A stretch of 64,000 bases of DNA, from positions 992,001 to 1,056,000 of the forward strand of contig NZ_CP102286.1 of NCBI RefSeq assembly GCF_025151215.1, given 5' to 3'. Below are positions 32,702-42,046 of the stretch, in pieces (the first letter of the stretch is position 1; the number at the start of each line of letters is the position of its first letter). Source of the stretch: Parabacteroides merdae ATCC 43184 (GTDB lineage: Bacteria; Bacteroidota; Bacteroidia; Bacteroidales; Tannerellaceae). The position numbers and the translations under genes are program-made. The notes below the pieces were generated by a model that saw only the letters and a program-made list of their open reading frames with translations, was not told where the DNA came from and did no database searches.

Positions 32702-34066
32702 ATGCCGTCTATCCTGATTTTAGAAGATGATATAACATTCTCGTTGATGCTGAAAACCTGGCTGGGAAGGAAAGGCTTCGAAGTCAGTTCGGTATCATCG
32801 GTTTCGGATGCACGAAGCCGGATAGAGGATGTCTCTTTCGATTTGATCTTGTCTGATTTGCGTTTGCCGGACGGGGATGGAATCGATCTGTTGAAATGGA
32901 TAAAAGAAAATAATTTTGTAATTCCCCTGATTATGATGACCAGCTATGCGGAGATACAAACCGCCGTGCAAGCCATCAAGTTAGGAGCGTCCGATTATAT
33001 TGCCAAACCGTTGAACCCGGAAGAACTTTTAGGCAAAATCAAGGATGTGATAAAGACGGAAACAGGTTCGGTTGCTTCTGCCACCGAACTGGAACGCCCT
33101 GCGCGTTCAGCCAAACGTCCCGAACCGTCGGGAGGAACGCGTAGCCAGTATGTGGAGGGACAGAGCCAAGCTGCCCGCCAGCTCTACGAGCATGTACGTC
33201 TGGTTGCTCCGACAGATATGTCTGTGTTGATTACCGGTTCGAGCGGTACAGGGAAAGAGTATGTTGCTCGCCGTATTCACGAACAGAGCAATCGTAAGAA
33301 AGCCCCTTTTATTGCTGTTGACTGCGGAGCGATCCCGAAAGACTTGGCCGCATCCGAATTTTTCGGGCATGTGAAAGGTTCGTTTACCGGAGCTATCGAT
33401 AATAAAGAAGGTGCTTTTGTTGCCGCCCAAGGTGGTACGATTTTTTTGGATGAGATCGGTAACTTGTCCTATGAGGTACAGGTACAGCTTCTTCGTGCCT
33501 TGCAGGAGCGGAAAGTAAAACCGATCGGTAGCAATCAGGAGATCGCGATCAATGTCCGTCTTGTCTCCGCGACAAACGAGAACTTGCGTTCTGCGATTGA
33601 TAAGGGAGATTTCCGTGAAGATTTATATCATCGTATCAACGAGTTTACCGTCCGTATCCCTGATCTGAAGGAGCGGAAAGAAGACCTTTTGCTGTTTGCC
33701 AACAACTTCCTGGATCAAGCCAATATAGAATTGCAGAAAGATATTATTGGCTTTGATAATGACGTGATCCGGATTTTCCAGTCTTATTCGTGGCCGGGTA
33801 ACTTGCGTCAGATGAAGAACGCCATCAAGTATGCTACCCTGTTAGCGACCGGTCGCTATATTACCCCTAACGAGCTTCCAGAAGAACTGACTGCCGACCC
33901 GATTTCCGCTCCGGTCAATATCCAGTTGAAAAACGAATCGCACGAATGCGAAATGATCAAACGTGCCCTGCAAGAAGCCGGTAACAATAAGACCAGAGCA
34001 GCCCAACTGTTGGGTATTGATCGCAAAACGCTTTATAATAAGTTGAAAGCGTATGGGATTGCTTGA
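32702..34066 (+). CDS. Sigma-54-dependent response regulator (NtrC family)
   Basis: A transcription activator of RpoN promoters. In 454 residues it has a receiver (SILILEDDITFSLML, phosphorylatable aspartate in LILSDLRLPDGDG), an AAA+ domain with Walker A GSSGTGKEYVAR, the sigma-54 contact loop GSFTGA, and Walker B GGTIFLDEIGN, and a Fis-type helix-turn-helix (GNNKTRAAQLLGIDRKTLYNKL). The start MPSILILEDD is preferred over an upstream start that would be read from the repeat dyad. Partner of the hybrid kinase is inferred from position. The GSFTGA loop is intact in the sense of an S variant of GAFTGA. Confidence 0.95.
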   Translation: MPSILILEDDITFSLMLKTWLGRKGFEVSSVSSVSDARSRIEDVSFDLILSDLRLPDGDGIDLLKWIKENNFVIPLIMMTSYAEIQTAVQAIKLGASDYIAKPLNPEELLGKIKDVIKTETGSVASATELERPARSAKRPEPSGGTRSQYVEGQSQAARQLYEHVRLVAPTDMSVLITGSSGTGKEYVARRIHEQSNRKKAPFIAVDCGAIPKDLAASEFFGHVKGSFTGAIDNKEGAFVAAQGGTIFLDEIGNLSYEVQVQLLRALQERKVKPIGSNQEIAINVRLVSATNENLRSAIDKGDFREDLYHRINEFTVRIPDLKERKEDLLLFANNFLDQANIELQKDIIGFDNDVIRIFQSYSWPGNLRQMKNAIKYATLLATGRYITPNELPEELTADPISAPVNIQLKNESHECEMIKRALQEAGNNKTRAAQLLGIDRKTLYNKLKAYGIA

Positions 34067-34117
34067 TCTTTTTACAAGATAGGGGGCTTGGTTTCTATTA
34101 AATAAATATGATTTCTT

Positions 34118-34406
34118 TTGTTTTTATGGAAAAATGTCTATATTTGCTGCAATCATACACTTAATTTCGAGTGTTGATTTTAAATTGTTACAGTATGTTC
34201 GTTAAATCTTATAGACGACTATTCAATTGCCTGATTTCTTGACAGGTGTTCTTCCCTTTTCTCTTTTACCGTTTTCGGGTAAGAGCTCTTTCGGTTTGCA
34301 TTAGTATCTGAAGTCATTGGCTTGGGTCGGTGGTTTTATCTCTGCATCATTTTGTCCGGAATTTATCAGATTAAAATAATTGAATAAAAATAGCCTTTTA
34401 TATAAT
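34118..34406 (+). promoter_or_regulatory. Leader region of the glycyl-radical enzyme gene
   Basis: The 340-base gap after the regulator holds two candidate promoters: TTG (34118) with TATATTTG (34139-34146, 18 bp apart) and a weaker TATCTCTG at 34337-34344. Use of the first would give an untranslated leader of about 250 bases containing an imperfect hairpin, CTCTTTTACC with GGTAAGAG (34261-34285). I see no sigma-54 site and no gene. Confidence 0.4.
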
Positions 34407-36845
34407 ATGACTATAATCACAGCTCAGCGTGCACCGCACAGTGCATCTAATTTCGCCCCCACAGTAGAGGCAAATGCCTATGGAATGAATGACCGGATCA
34501 AACGTCTTCGACAAGAGACGTTCGAAGCCGAGCCCTCCCTGTCTATTGAACGCGCTTTGATAGAAACTCGTTTCTACAAGGAAAACTACGGAAAATATCC
34601 GATTCCGATTCTTCGGGCCATGAATTTTTATGAGATCTGCAAGCAGAAGACGATCTATATCGGCAAGGATGAACTGATCGTGGGCGAACGCGGACCAAAA
34701 CCGAAATGTGTGCCGACTTTTCCGGAACTGACCTGCCATAGTGTGGAGGACCTGCATGTCTTGAACACACGTGAATTGCAGCGTTATACGATCAGCCAGG
34801 AAGACATCGACACGTATGAACGCGAAGTGATCCCTTACTGGAAAGGACGTACCCAGCGAGAACGTATCTTCAGCCATGTGCCTCAGGAGTGGAAGGAGGC
34901 CTATGAGGTGGGGATGTTTACCGAATTTATGGAACAACGCGCTCCGGGACATACCGCTTTGGACGGAAAGGTGTATAAGTACGGATTATTGGATTTGAAA
35001 GAACGTATCCGGAAAGAACTGGACGGGCTCGATTTCATGAACGATCCCGAAGCGACCGACAAGCAGGAGGAGTTGACTGCCATGTCCATCTCGTGCGACG
35101 CCGCCATCCTGTTTGCCGAACGACATGCGGATCTCGCCGATGAAATGTCGCTGACGGAAAAAGATCCGAAACGGGCGACCGAGTTGCGCCGTATTGCCGA
35201 AGTTTGCCGCCAGGTTCCGGCACATGCTCCCCGAGACTATTGGGAGGCGATCCAGATGTATTGGTTCGTCCACTTAGGAACGATCACCGAACTGAACGGT
35301 TGGGACGCGATGAATCCCGGCCATTTCGACCAGCATCTGGCTCCGTTCTACGAAAAGGGGATTGCCGACGGTACGTTGACACGCGACGAGGCAAAAGAAT
35401 TGATGTCCTGTTTCTTCATCAAAGTGAACAACCACACGGCTCCTCCCAAAGTCGGCATCACGGCTAAGGAAAGCGGTACGTATAATGATTTTACGAACCT
35501 GAATATCGGCGGTGTAAAAGCCGATGGCAGCGACGGGGTGAGCGAGGTCTCCTACGTCATGCTCGAAACGATCGAAGAACTGCATATCCTGCAACCCGGC
35601 AGTGCTATCCATATCAGTGCTCGTACACCGGAACGTTTCCTGCGTGCCGGCTGCAAGGTGATCCGCCAGGGACATGGCTATCCGTCTGTTTTCAATCCGG
35701 ATGTGTATATCCAGGAGTTGATGCGCCAGGGAAAATCTTTGCAGGATGCACGTGAAGGCGGTTGCAGCGGTTGCATCGAGGTCGGAGCGTTCGGCAAGGA
35801 GGCATACGTATTGACCGGTTACCTGAATGTGCCGAAAATTTTGGAAGTGACGCTTAACAACGGTGTCGATCCGGTTTCCGGGCGTAAGGTCGGATTGGAG
35901 ACGGGCGATCCGCGCAGTTTCGGCAGCTATGACGAACTATATGCCGCCTTTATGAAGCAGGTCCGCTACTTTGTGGATATGAAGGTGCGTGTCAGCAACT
36001 ATATCGACCGAATGTTTGCCAAGTATGCACCGGCCACCTTCCTGTCTCTCTTCATCGACGATTGCATAGCGAAAGGACGGGATTATTACAACTGCGGTCC
36101 GCGCTATAATACGACCTATATCCAGTGTACGGGACTCGGTACGATTACCGACAGCCTGGCGACGCTGAAAAAACATATATTCGAAGATAAACGCTGGTCG
36201 ATGGACGAATTGCTGAAAGCGATGGCTGATAATTTCGAAGGAGCCGAGGCGATGAGACAGACGATCCTGAACCGCACGCCATTCTTCGGAAACGATGACG
36301 AATATGCCGACAGTATTGCTGTGAAGGTGTTCGACGATCTCTATGATACGATCGAAGGAAAGCCGAATACGAAAGGCGAATGTTTCCATCTGAATATGCT
36401 GTCTACCACCTGTCACGTATATTTTGGCAAGGTGATGGGGGCGACTCCTAACGGACGCTTGGCCGGGCGTGCCATCTCGGACGGCACGTCTCCGTCTCAT
36501 GGTGCCGATACGCACGGGCCGTCTGCCGTCATCAAGTCGCTCGGCAAGCTTGACCAGGTGAAGAGCGGGGGGACGTTGCTGAACCAGCGTTTCCTGCCGA
36601 GCCTGTTGAAGCGTGAGGAGGATATCTCCAAGTTGTCTTCGTTGATCCGCAGCTATTTCGCTTTGGGCGGACATCACATCCAGTTCAATATCGTCGATAC
36701 GGAGACGCTTTATGCTGCCCAGAAATGTCCGGAAGATTATCGCGACCTTCTGGTCCGCGTAGCCGGTTACAGCGATTATTTCAATGACATGAACGCCGAT
36801 CTGCAGGCGGACGTGATCATGCGGACGGAACAGGAAACGTTTTAG
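34407..36845 (+). CDS. hypD: Glycyl-radical enzyme, trans-4-hydroxyproline dehydratase-like (HypD)
   Basis: The 812-residue pyruvate formate-lyase superfamily protein has the thiyl motif GGCSGCIEVGAFGKEAYVLTG near 455 and the radical glycine motif RVAGYSDYF close to the C-terminus. Compared with my memory of Clostridioides HypD, the active-site stretches match: EQRAPGHT, WDAMNPG, KESGTYNDF and the tyrosine of YVLTGY. Dehydration of hydroxyproline to pyrroline carboxylate is therefore the best guess. HypD has TSGC where this protein has CSGC. No proC neighbour is present. The ATG at 34407 is used; a TTG at 34380 is less likely. The activase follows 13 bases on. Other glycyl-radical dehydratases remain possible. 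Confidence 0.85.
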   Translation: MTIITAQRAPHSASNFAPTVEANAYGMNDRIKRLRQETFEAEPSLSIERALIETRFYKENYGKYPIPILRAMNFYEICKQKTIYIGKDELIVGERGPKPKCVPTFPELTCHSVEDLHVLNTRELQRYTISQEDIDTYEREVIPYWKGRTQRERIFSHVPQEWKEAYEVGMFTEFMEQRAPGHTALDGKVYKYGLLDLKERIRKELDGLDFMNDPEATDKQEELTAMSISCDAAILFAERHADLADEMSLTEKDPKRATELRRIAEVCRQVPAHAPRDYWEAIQMYWFVHLGTITELNGWDAMNPGHFDQHLAPFYEKGIADGTLTRDEAKELMSCFFIKVNNHTAPPKVGITAKESGTYNDFTNLNIGGVKADGSDGVSEVSYVMLETIEELHILQPGSAIHISARTPERFLRAGCKVIRQGHGYPSVFNPDVYIQELMRQGKSLQDAREGGCSGCIEVGAFGKEAYVLTGYLNVPKILEVTLNNGVDPVSGRKVGLETGDPRSFGSYDELYAAFMKQVRYFVDMKVRVSNYIDRMFAKYAPATFLSLFIDDCIAKGRDYYNCGPRYNTTYIQCTGLGTITDSLATLKKHIFEDKRWSMDELLKAMADNFEGAEAMRQTILNRTPFFGNDDEYADSIAVKVFDDLYDTIEGKPNTKGECFHLNMLSTTCHVYFGKVMGATPNGRLAGRAISDGTSPSHGADTHGPSAVIKSLGKLDQVKSGGTLLNQRFLPSLLKREEDISKLSSLIRSYFALGGHHIQFNIVDTETLYAAQKCPEDYRDLLVRVAGYSDYFNDMNADLQADVIMRTEQETF

Positions 36846-36858
36846 CAATTGAAAAAAG

Positions 36859-37764
36859 ATGTTTGTTTTCGATATAAAACGATATGCCATTAACGACGGG
36901 CCGGGTATCCGGATTACGATTTTTATGAAAGGATGCCCCCTGTCGTGCGTATGGTGCCATAATCCGGAAGGAATCTCCAGCCGGAAGCAAAAACTCTATA
37001 CGAAAAAGAAATGCATCGGTTGTCGGACGTGTGTCGAGGCTTGTCCTGAGCAGGCATTGACACTCACACCGGAAGGGATCGTGACGGACGGGGCGCGTTG
37101 TACCCTGTGCGGAATCTGTGCCGAGGTGTGTCCGGCTATGGCGATGGAGATATCGGGCACGGAGTATTCGGCTGAAGCCTTGATGAAGGAGATTGAGAAG
37201 GAGATCGTTTTCATGGATCGTTCGGAGGGAGGTGTGACGTTTTGCGGAGGAGAGCCGTTGTTGCATCCCGGACCGTTACTGGACTTGTTACGCCGTTGCG
37301 GGGAACGGGGGATACATCGGGCTGTCGATACGACGCTGTTCGCCCGGCCGGAGATCGTACGCGACGTGATGGATAATTGCGAGCTTCTCCTTGTCGATTT
37401 GAAGCAGATGGATTCGGCCAAGCATGCGAAATATTGCGGTGTCCCGAACGAATTGATCCTGTCCAATCTCCGGATGGTTGCAGAAGCCAGACACGATTTC
37501 TATCTTCGTATTCCCTTGATCGAAGGCGTGAATGCCGATGAAGAAAATATAACACGCAGTGCCGCTTTTCTGGCTTCGTTGCCGTGGGAGCACCGGATTG
37601 TGAACCTGCTCCCGTATCATGACATCGGCAAGAGCAAACACGAGAAGTTAGGTACGGTCTACAATCCGGATCGATATGCTTTCGCCGCCCCTTCGGACGA
37701 GACACTCGGACGTTGCCGGGAGATATTCGCCTGCTACGGGATCGAAACGACGATCGGGGGATAA
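36859..37764 (+). CDS. Glycyl-radical enzyme activating enzyme (radical SAM)
   Basis: Installs the glycyl radical on its partner using S-adenosylmethionine. The 301 residues carry the radical SAM cluster motif GCPLSCVWCHNPEG near residue 26, two ferredoxin-type clusters (CIGCRTCVEACP and CTLCGICAEVCP), and TFCGGEPLLHPG. Two extra clusters are typical of activases of the dehydratase type, unlike PflA. It begins 13 bases after the enzyme gene and is surely co-transcribed. Cytoplasmic and oxygen sensitive. Confidence 0.96.
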   Translation: MFVFDIKRYAINDGPGIRITIFMKGCPLSCVWCHNPEGISSRKQKLYTKKKCIGCRTCVEACPEQALTLTPEGIVTDGARCTLCGICAEVCPAMAMEISGTEYSAEALMKEIEKEIVFMDRSEGGVTFCGGEPLLHPGPLLDLLRRCGERGIHRAVDTTLFARPEIVRDVMDNCELLLVDLKQMDSAKHAKYCGVPNELILSNLRMVAEARHDFYLRIPLIEGVNADEENITRSAAFLASLPWEHRIVNLLPYHDIGKSKHEKLGTVYNPDRYAFAAPSDETLGRCREIFACYGIETTIGG

Positions 37765-38477
37765 TTGAAGGTCTTTTATTTCCTCTGTCACTGTATCACT
37801 GATTCCTTTTTATCAATTGATATTCAGCTTGTTTTATTTGTGATATATGCCTGTTTTCTCTATCACTACCCTATCACTGGCAATTCAGATAAATAATAGG
37901 TGCTTTGCTTGTATGTATCTGTATATAAGTATATTATAAATGATATAAACGATAAACACCCTATTTCCATCCCTACAAATCACTCGATTATTTTATGTAA
38001 AAACGGCTATAAAATAGGTAAAACCGGGTGGTTTTCATTGCTCGGCAAGGTACTTTAGTTGCCGGACATCCCCATGTTGCCATCCTTTACATCCGGGTGT
38101 AGGGAGCCGGTACACCCGGATGTAAAGGATGGCAACATGGGGGTGTTTACGGAATTATGTGCTTGTTTCATAAACAAAAATGCCATGTTTCAGAAGTGAT
38201 AGAGGAGTGATACAGGAAAACGTCCTGTATCACTCCTCTAACGCTTGAATGTTAATAGCTACAACCTTCGTAGTGATAGAGTGATAGAGGATTTGTAGAA
38301 AACTTCGTATGAAGATCACAACCTTGGAAAATTTTGATGCGGTTGTCCTAAAAGATGGATAATATGTTTTGATATACCAACTATAAATTTAACTCCGGTT
38401 TCAGTCGGTTTAACACAACAACTCTTTCGTCTGCCGTGTTTCATTATCAATTTTATTAACGCCAAAAAAATAGATAT
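37765..38477. repeat. 713-base intergenic region with TATCACT repeats and two inverted repeats
   Basis: No convincing gene. Eight TATCACT/AGTGATA heptamers occur (37794, 37861, 37872, 38195, 38206, 38228, 38272, 38280), several spaced by 11 or 22 bp. An 18-bp perfect inverted repeat TAGAGGAGTGATACAGGA (38200-38217, 38223-38240) includes some of them. A separate 23-bp spaced palindrome array is described at 38066-38157. The 38300-38477 end is probably the promoter region of aspT. Confidence 0.7.
38066..38157. repeat. 23-bp spaced palindrome array / 32-bp inverted repeat
   Basis: Units start at 38066, 38089, 38112 and 38135, exactly 23 bp apart, with 12-base palindromes ACATCCCCATGT, ACATCCGGGTGT, ACACCCGGATGT and ACATGGGGGTGT. 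The array is itself symmetric: about 32 bp on the left (CCCCATGTTGCC...) are perfectly inverted on the right around GGGAGCCGG. Confidence 0.88.
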
Positions 38478-40178
38478 ATGGAATGGTTTGCCAATTTGCT
38501 CCGGCATTACCCGGAGCTTGCTATCTTTCTCACGCTGGCTTTCGGCTTCTGGATCGGTAAATTCAAGATTAAAAAGTTCATGTTAGGAACGGTAACCAGC
38601 GTCTTGCTGGTCGGTGTATTGATCGGACAATTGCATATCGATATCGGAGCTCCGTTGAAATCGGTATTTTTTCTGATGTTCTTGTTTGCCGTAGGGTATA
38701 GTGTCGGTCCGCAATTCTTCCGAGGATTGAAAAAGGAGGGATTGCCACAGGTATTGTTTGCCGTCGTGATGTGCCTGTTCTGCCTGTTGGCCCCGTTTGT
38801 GCTGGCAAAGATCATGGGCTATTCTGCCGGAGAGGCAGCCGGTCTGTTGGCAGGTTCGCAGACGATATCAGCCGTACTCGGTGTGGCTGAAGATACGATT
38901 AACCAATTAGGAATACCGGTGGCAGATAAAACGGATATGATCAATGTCATGCCGGTAGCCTATGCCGTCTCTTATATTTTCGGTACGGCTGGTTCCGCTT
39001 GGATCATGAGTGATATTGCTCCCCGTCTGTTGGGAGGGATCGAATCGGTCAAGAAAGCCTGTCGCGAACTGGAAGCCAAAATGGGTTCGGACGACGAAAG
39101 CGAGCAACCCGGCTTCATGCCTGCCGCCCGTCCGATCACGTTCCGCGCCTACAAGATTAACAATGGCTGGTTCGGCGCGGGAAAGACCGTGAAAGAGCTG
39201 GAAGATTATTTGGAGGGACAAGGAAGACGCCTTTTCGTCGAACGGGTCCGTATCGATGGTGTGATTCGGGAGGCGAAGGCCGATCAGATGCTTTTGAAAG
39301 GAAACGAAGTCGTGCTCAGTGGACGTCGTGAATTTGTGATCGGAGAGGAGGACTGGATCGGCGATGAAGTAAATGATATCGAATTGTTGGACTTTCCGGC
39401 CGAAACCCTGCCCGTATTGATCTCCCGCAAAGAATATGCAGGCATGACAGTCGCTAAACTACGCAAATTACCAGTTATGCACGGTGTCAGCATCAAGAGC
39501 ATCAAACGTGCTGGTATCAACATTCCGGTTTTAGCCGCGACGACGATCGATCCCGGCGACATGTTGGAGTTGGTTGGTACAAAATTGGAGGTGAATGCGG
39601 CTGCCGATACATTAGGCTATGCCGACCGCCCGACGAACCAGACGGATATGATTTTCGTCGGCCTCGGAATTTTTCTCGGAGGTGTCGTGGGGGCTTTGAC
39701 GATCCATTTCGGAGGTGTTCCCATCAGCTTGAGTACGAGTGGCGGGGCGTTGATCGCCGGATTGGTCTTCGGCTGGTTGCGTTCCAAGCATCCGACTTTC
39801 GGACGAATTCCGGAACCATCCCTTTGGGTGTTGAACAACGTCGGGTTGAATATGTTCATCGCCGTTGTCGGCATTACGGCCGGACCGAGCTTTGTCACCG
39901 GCTTGAAGGAGGTCGGCGTCAGCCTCTTCTTCATCGGTGCGTTGGCTACCGCTATCCCATTGATCGTCGGTGTGCTGTTGGGAAGATATGTCTTTAAGTT
40001 CCACCCGGCCATTACGTTGGGCTGTACATCCGGAGCGCGTACGACCACAGCAGCTTTGGGTGCTGTGGAAGATGCCGTTGAGAGCCAGACACCCGCATTA
40101 GGCTATACGGTGACATACGCGGTCGGTAATACCCTGTTGATCATTTGGGGAGTCGTGATCGTCCTCTTGATGACCTGA
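38478..40178 (+). CDS. aspT: Aspartate:alanine antiporter (AspT/YidE family)
   Basis: Exchanges external aspartate for internal alanine. With intracellular decarboxylation this is electrogenic and builds proton motive force. The 566-residue protein has two membrane halves, each with five or so helices, flanking two TrkA-C domains (about 200-375; [22 protein letters not shown] and [16 protein letters not shown]). Conserved repeats [19 protein letters not shown] and [18 protein letters not shown] mark the family. The aspartate decarboxylase follows 57 bases downstream. Start is ATG in [18 protein letters not shown]. Confidence 0.94.
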   Translation: MEWFANLLRHYPELAIFLTLAFGFWIGKFKIKKFMLGTVTSVLLVGVLIGQLHIDIGAPLKSVFFLMFLFAVGYSVGPQFFRGLKKEGLPQVLFAVVMCLFCLLAPFVLAKIMGYSAGEAAGLLAGSQTISAVLGVAEDTINQLGIPVADKTDMINVMPVAYAVSYIFGTAGSAWIMSDIAPRLLGGIESVKKACRELEAKMGSDDESEQPGFMPAARPITFRAYKINNGWFGAGKTVKELEDYLEGQGRRLFVERVRIDGVIREAKADQMLLKGNEVVLSGRREFVIGEEDWIGDEVNDIELLDFPAETLPVLISRKEYAGMTVAKLRKLPVMHGVSIKSIKRAGINIPVLAATTIDPGDMLELVGTKLEVNAAADTLGYADRPTNQTDMIFVGLGIFLGGVVGALTIHFGGVPISLSTSGGALIAGLVFGWLRSKHPTFGRIPEPSLWVLNNVGLNMFIAVVGITAGPSFVTGLKEVGVSLFFIGALATAIPLIVGVLLGRYVFKFHPAITLGCTSGARTTTAALGAVEDAVESQTPALGYTVTYAVGNTLLIIWGVVIVLLMT

Positions 40179-40235
40179 AGGGTATTGGAAGCATTGTTTT
40201 TATATACTCATTATATTCAATTAAGTTATTTCTCT

Positions 40236-41876
40236 ATGACACACAAAATCACTCGTGAATACGAAAAGAAAATGTCAGAAATCAGTCCTTTCGAACTGAA
40301 AAATATCCTGATAGACCTTGCGGACGAAAGCGCCCGTAAGAGTACGCATATCATGCTGAACGCAGGGCGTGGCAATCCGAACTGGATCAGTACTGTACCC
40401 CGCGAAGCCTTTTTCCTGCTCGGCCAGTTCGGACTGGAAGAATGCGCCCGTTCCTCCGAATATGGCGAGGAAATGATCGGACTGGCCGGTATCCCCGAAA
40501 AGAAACGTATCGCCACCCGTTTCACGCAATTCCTGATGAAGCACGCCGGCTCTCCCGGCATGGCACTGCTGAAAGATACCTACGATTATCTTGTGAATGA
40601 GAAAGGAGTCGATGAGAACGACCTCGTACACGAATGGGCGGAAGGCGTCATCGGAGACCAGTATCCCGTTCCCGACCGCATCCTGAAATATACGGAAGTA
40701 TTGGTCGAAGACTACCTGAAGCAGGAATTGTGCGACAACCGCCCGCCCAAAGGGAAGTTCGATCTCTTTGCTACCGAAGGGGGAACCGCCGCGATGTGCT
40801 ATATATTCGATTCTCTGCAACAAAATTTCCTTCTTGGTAAAGGTGACAAGATCGTCCTGTTCGCCCCGGTATTCACTCCTTATATAGAGATACCGGAACA
40901 AGCCCGCTACTTGTTCGATGTAACCGAAATCCACGCTTGTAAAATGACAAAAGACGGCTATCATACCTGGCAGTACATGGAAGAAGACCTGGACATTCTG
41001 AAAGACCCTTCTGTCAAGGCCGCCTTTATCGTCAATCCGAGCAATCCGCCTTCGTACGGTTTGACAGATGGTTTGATGAAACGTATTGTAGATATCGTAC
41101 GCAATGACAATCCGAACCTGATGATCATTACCGATGATGTCTATGCGACCTACATTCCCCATTTTCGCTCGGTTATGGCGGAATTGCCGGAGAACACCCT
41201 CTGCGTCTATTCTTTCTCCAAATATTTCGGAGCGACAGGCTGGCGCCTGGCCGTTGTCGCGTTGCACGAAGAGAATATATACGACCGGATGCTGAAGGAA
41301 TTGCCGGCAGAGCGGAAAGAGCAGTTGAACGAACGCTATAGCAGTATTTCGCTCCATCCAGAGGAAATCCGTTTCATCGACCGTATGGTTGCCGACAGCC
41401 GTCAGGTCGCCTTGAACCATACCGCCGGTCTTTCGCTGCCGCAACAGACGCAAATGGCGCTCTTTGCCTCCTTCTCCCTGCTGGATCGCGAGAATGCTTA
41501 TAAGGCGAAGATGCAGCAGATCATTCACGACCGCCTTCATACGCTTTGGGAAAGCACCGGTTTCACATTGCTCGACGATCCGTTGCGTGCCGGCTACTAT
41601 AGCGAGATTGATATGTTGGTCTGGGCGAAGAAATTTTACGGAGATGATTTCGTTGTCTACTTACAGGAAAATTACGAGCCGGTAGACGTCGTGTTCCGCC
41701 TGGCACAAGAAACTTCACTGGTATTGCTCAACGGTGGCGGATTCGATGCACCAGAGTGGTCCATCCGCTGTTCGCTAGCCAATCTGAAACGTGAAGATTA
41801 TGTCCGTATCGGGGAAGGAATCGCTTCCATTTTGCACAGCTATGCGGATAAATGGAAAGAATCGTTGAAGGAATAA
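40236..41876 (+). CDS. aspD: Bifunctional aspartate aminotransferase / aspartate 4-decarboxylase
   Basis: Decarboxylates aspartate to alanine and CO2 using PLP. The 546-residue length and inserts match AsdA/AspD rather than ordinary AspC (about 400). Motifs include MLNAGRGNPNWISTVPREAFFLLGQF at the N-terminus, FATEGGTAAMCYIFDSL near 185, IITDDVYATYIPHFRS and the lysine motif VYSFSKYFGATGWRLAV near 325. It forms a two-gene unit with aspT, the classic aspartate-to-alanine energy conservation pair. The start MTHKITREYEKK is chosen over an upstream in-frame start. Confidence 0.94.
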   Translation: MTHKITREYEKKMSEISPFELKNILIDLADESARKSTHIMLNAGRGNPNWISTVPREAFFLLGQFGLEECARSSEYGEEMIGLAGIPEKKRIATRFTQFLMKHAGSPGMALLKDTYDYLVNEKGVDENDLVHEWAEGVIGDQYPVPDRILKYTEVLVEDYLKQELCDNRPPKGKFDLFATEGGTAAMCYIFDSLQQNFLLGKGDKIVLFAPVFTPYIEIPEQARYLFDVTEIHACKMTKDGYHTWQYMEEDLDILKDPSVKAAFIVNPSNPPSYGLTDGLMKRIVDIVRNDNPNLMIITDDVYATYIPHFRSVMAELPENTLCVYSFSKYFGATGWRLAVVALHEENIYDRMLKELPAERKEQLNERYSSISLHPEEIRFIDRMVADSRQVALNHTAGLSLPQQTQMALFASFSLLDRENAYKAKMQQIIHDRLHTLWESTGFTLLDDPLRAGYYSEIDMLVWAKKFYGDDFVVYLQENYEPVDVVFRLAQETSLVLLNGGGFDAPEWSIRCSLANLKREDYVRIGEGIASILHSYADKWKESLKE

Positions 41877-41893
41877 ACAAAGCCTTTGAACAA

Positions 41894-41940
41894 AACGGGC
41901 TCCCGCTACGTTCTATTATTGAACGTATAGGGAGCCCGTT
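41894..41940 (+). terminator. Strong hairpin after aspD
   Basis: AACGGGCTCCC and GGGAGCCCGTT pair perfectly; inside, ACGTTC pairs with GAACGT around TATTATT. The T run is poor, so efficiency of termination is uncertain, but the position right after the stop fits. Confidence 0.7.
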
Positions 41941-42046
41941 CTCATAGATACCCTTTATCAGCCGATAGAAATTATTGAATAAAAGGTATTTATATAAATA
42001 CTATTTTTATCCCATCCTACATTGCTAACTAATAAAAAGAATAGAT

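Noticed and set aside
34305..34345. A sigma-54-like TTGGC before the glycyl-radical enzyme
   Set aside because: The -12 GC is absent at the right distance; a standard -7 element is a better explanation.
37765..38477. A replication origin or plasmid iteron region
   Set aside because: No replication initiator gene is near, and the surrounding genes are ordinary chromosomal metabolism.
40275..41540. A 421-codon minus-strand frame inside the aspartate decarboxylase
   Set aside because: The sense gene is unmistakable; long antisense frames are expected at this G+C and codon bias.
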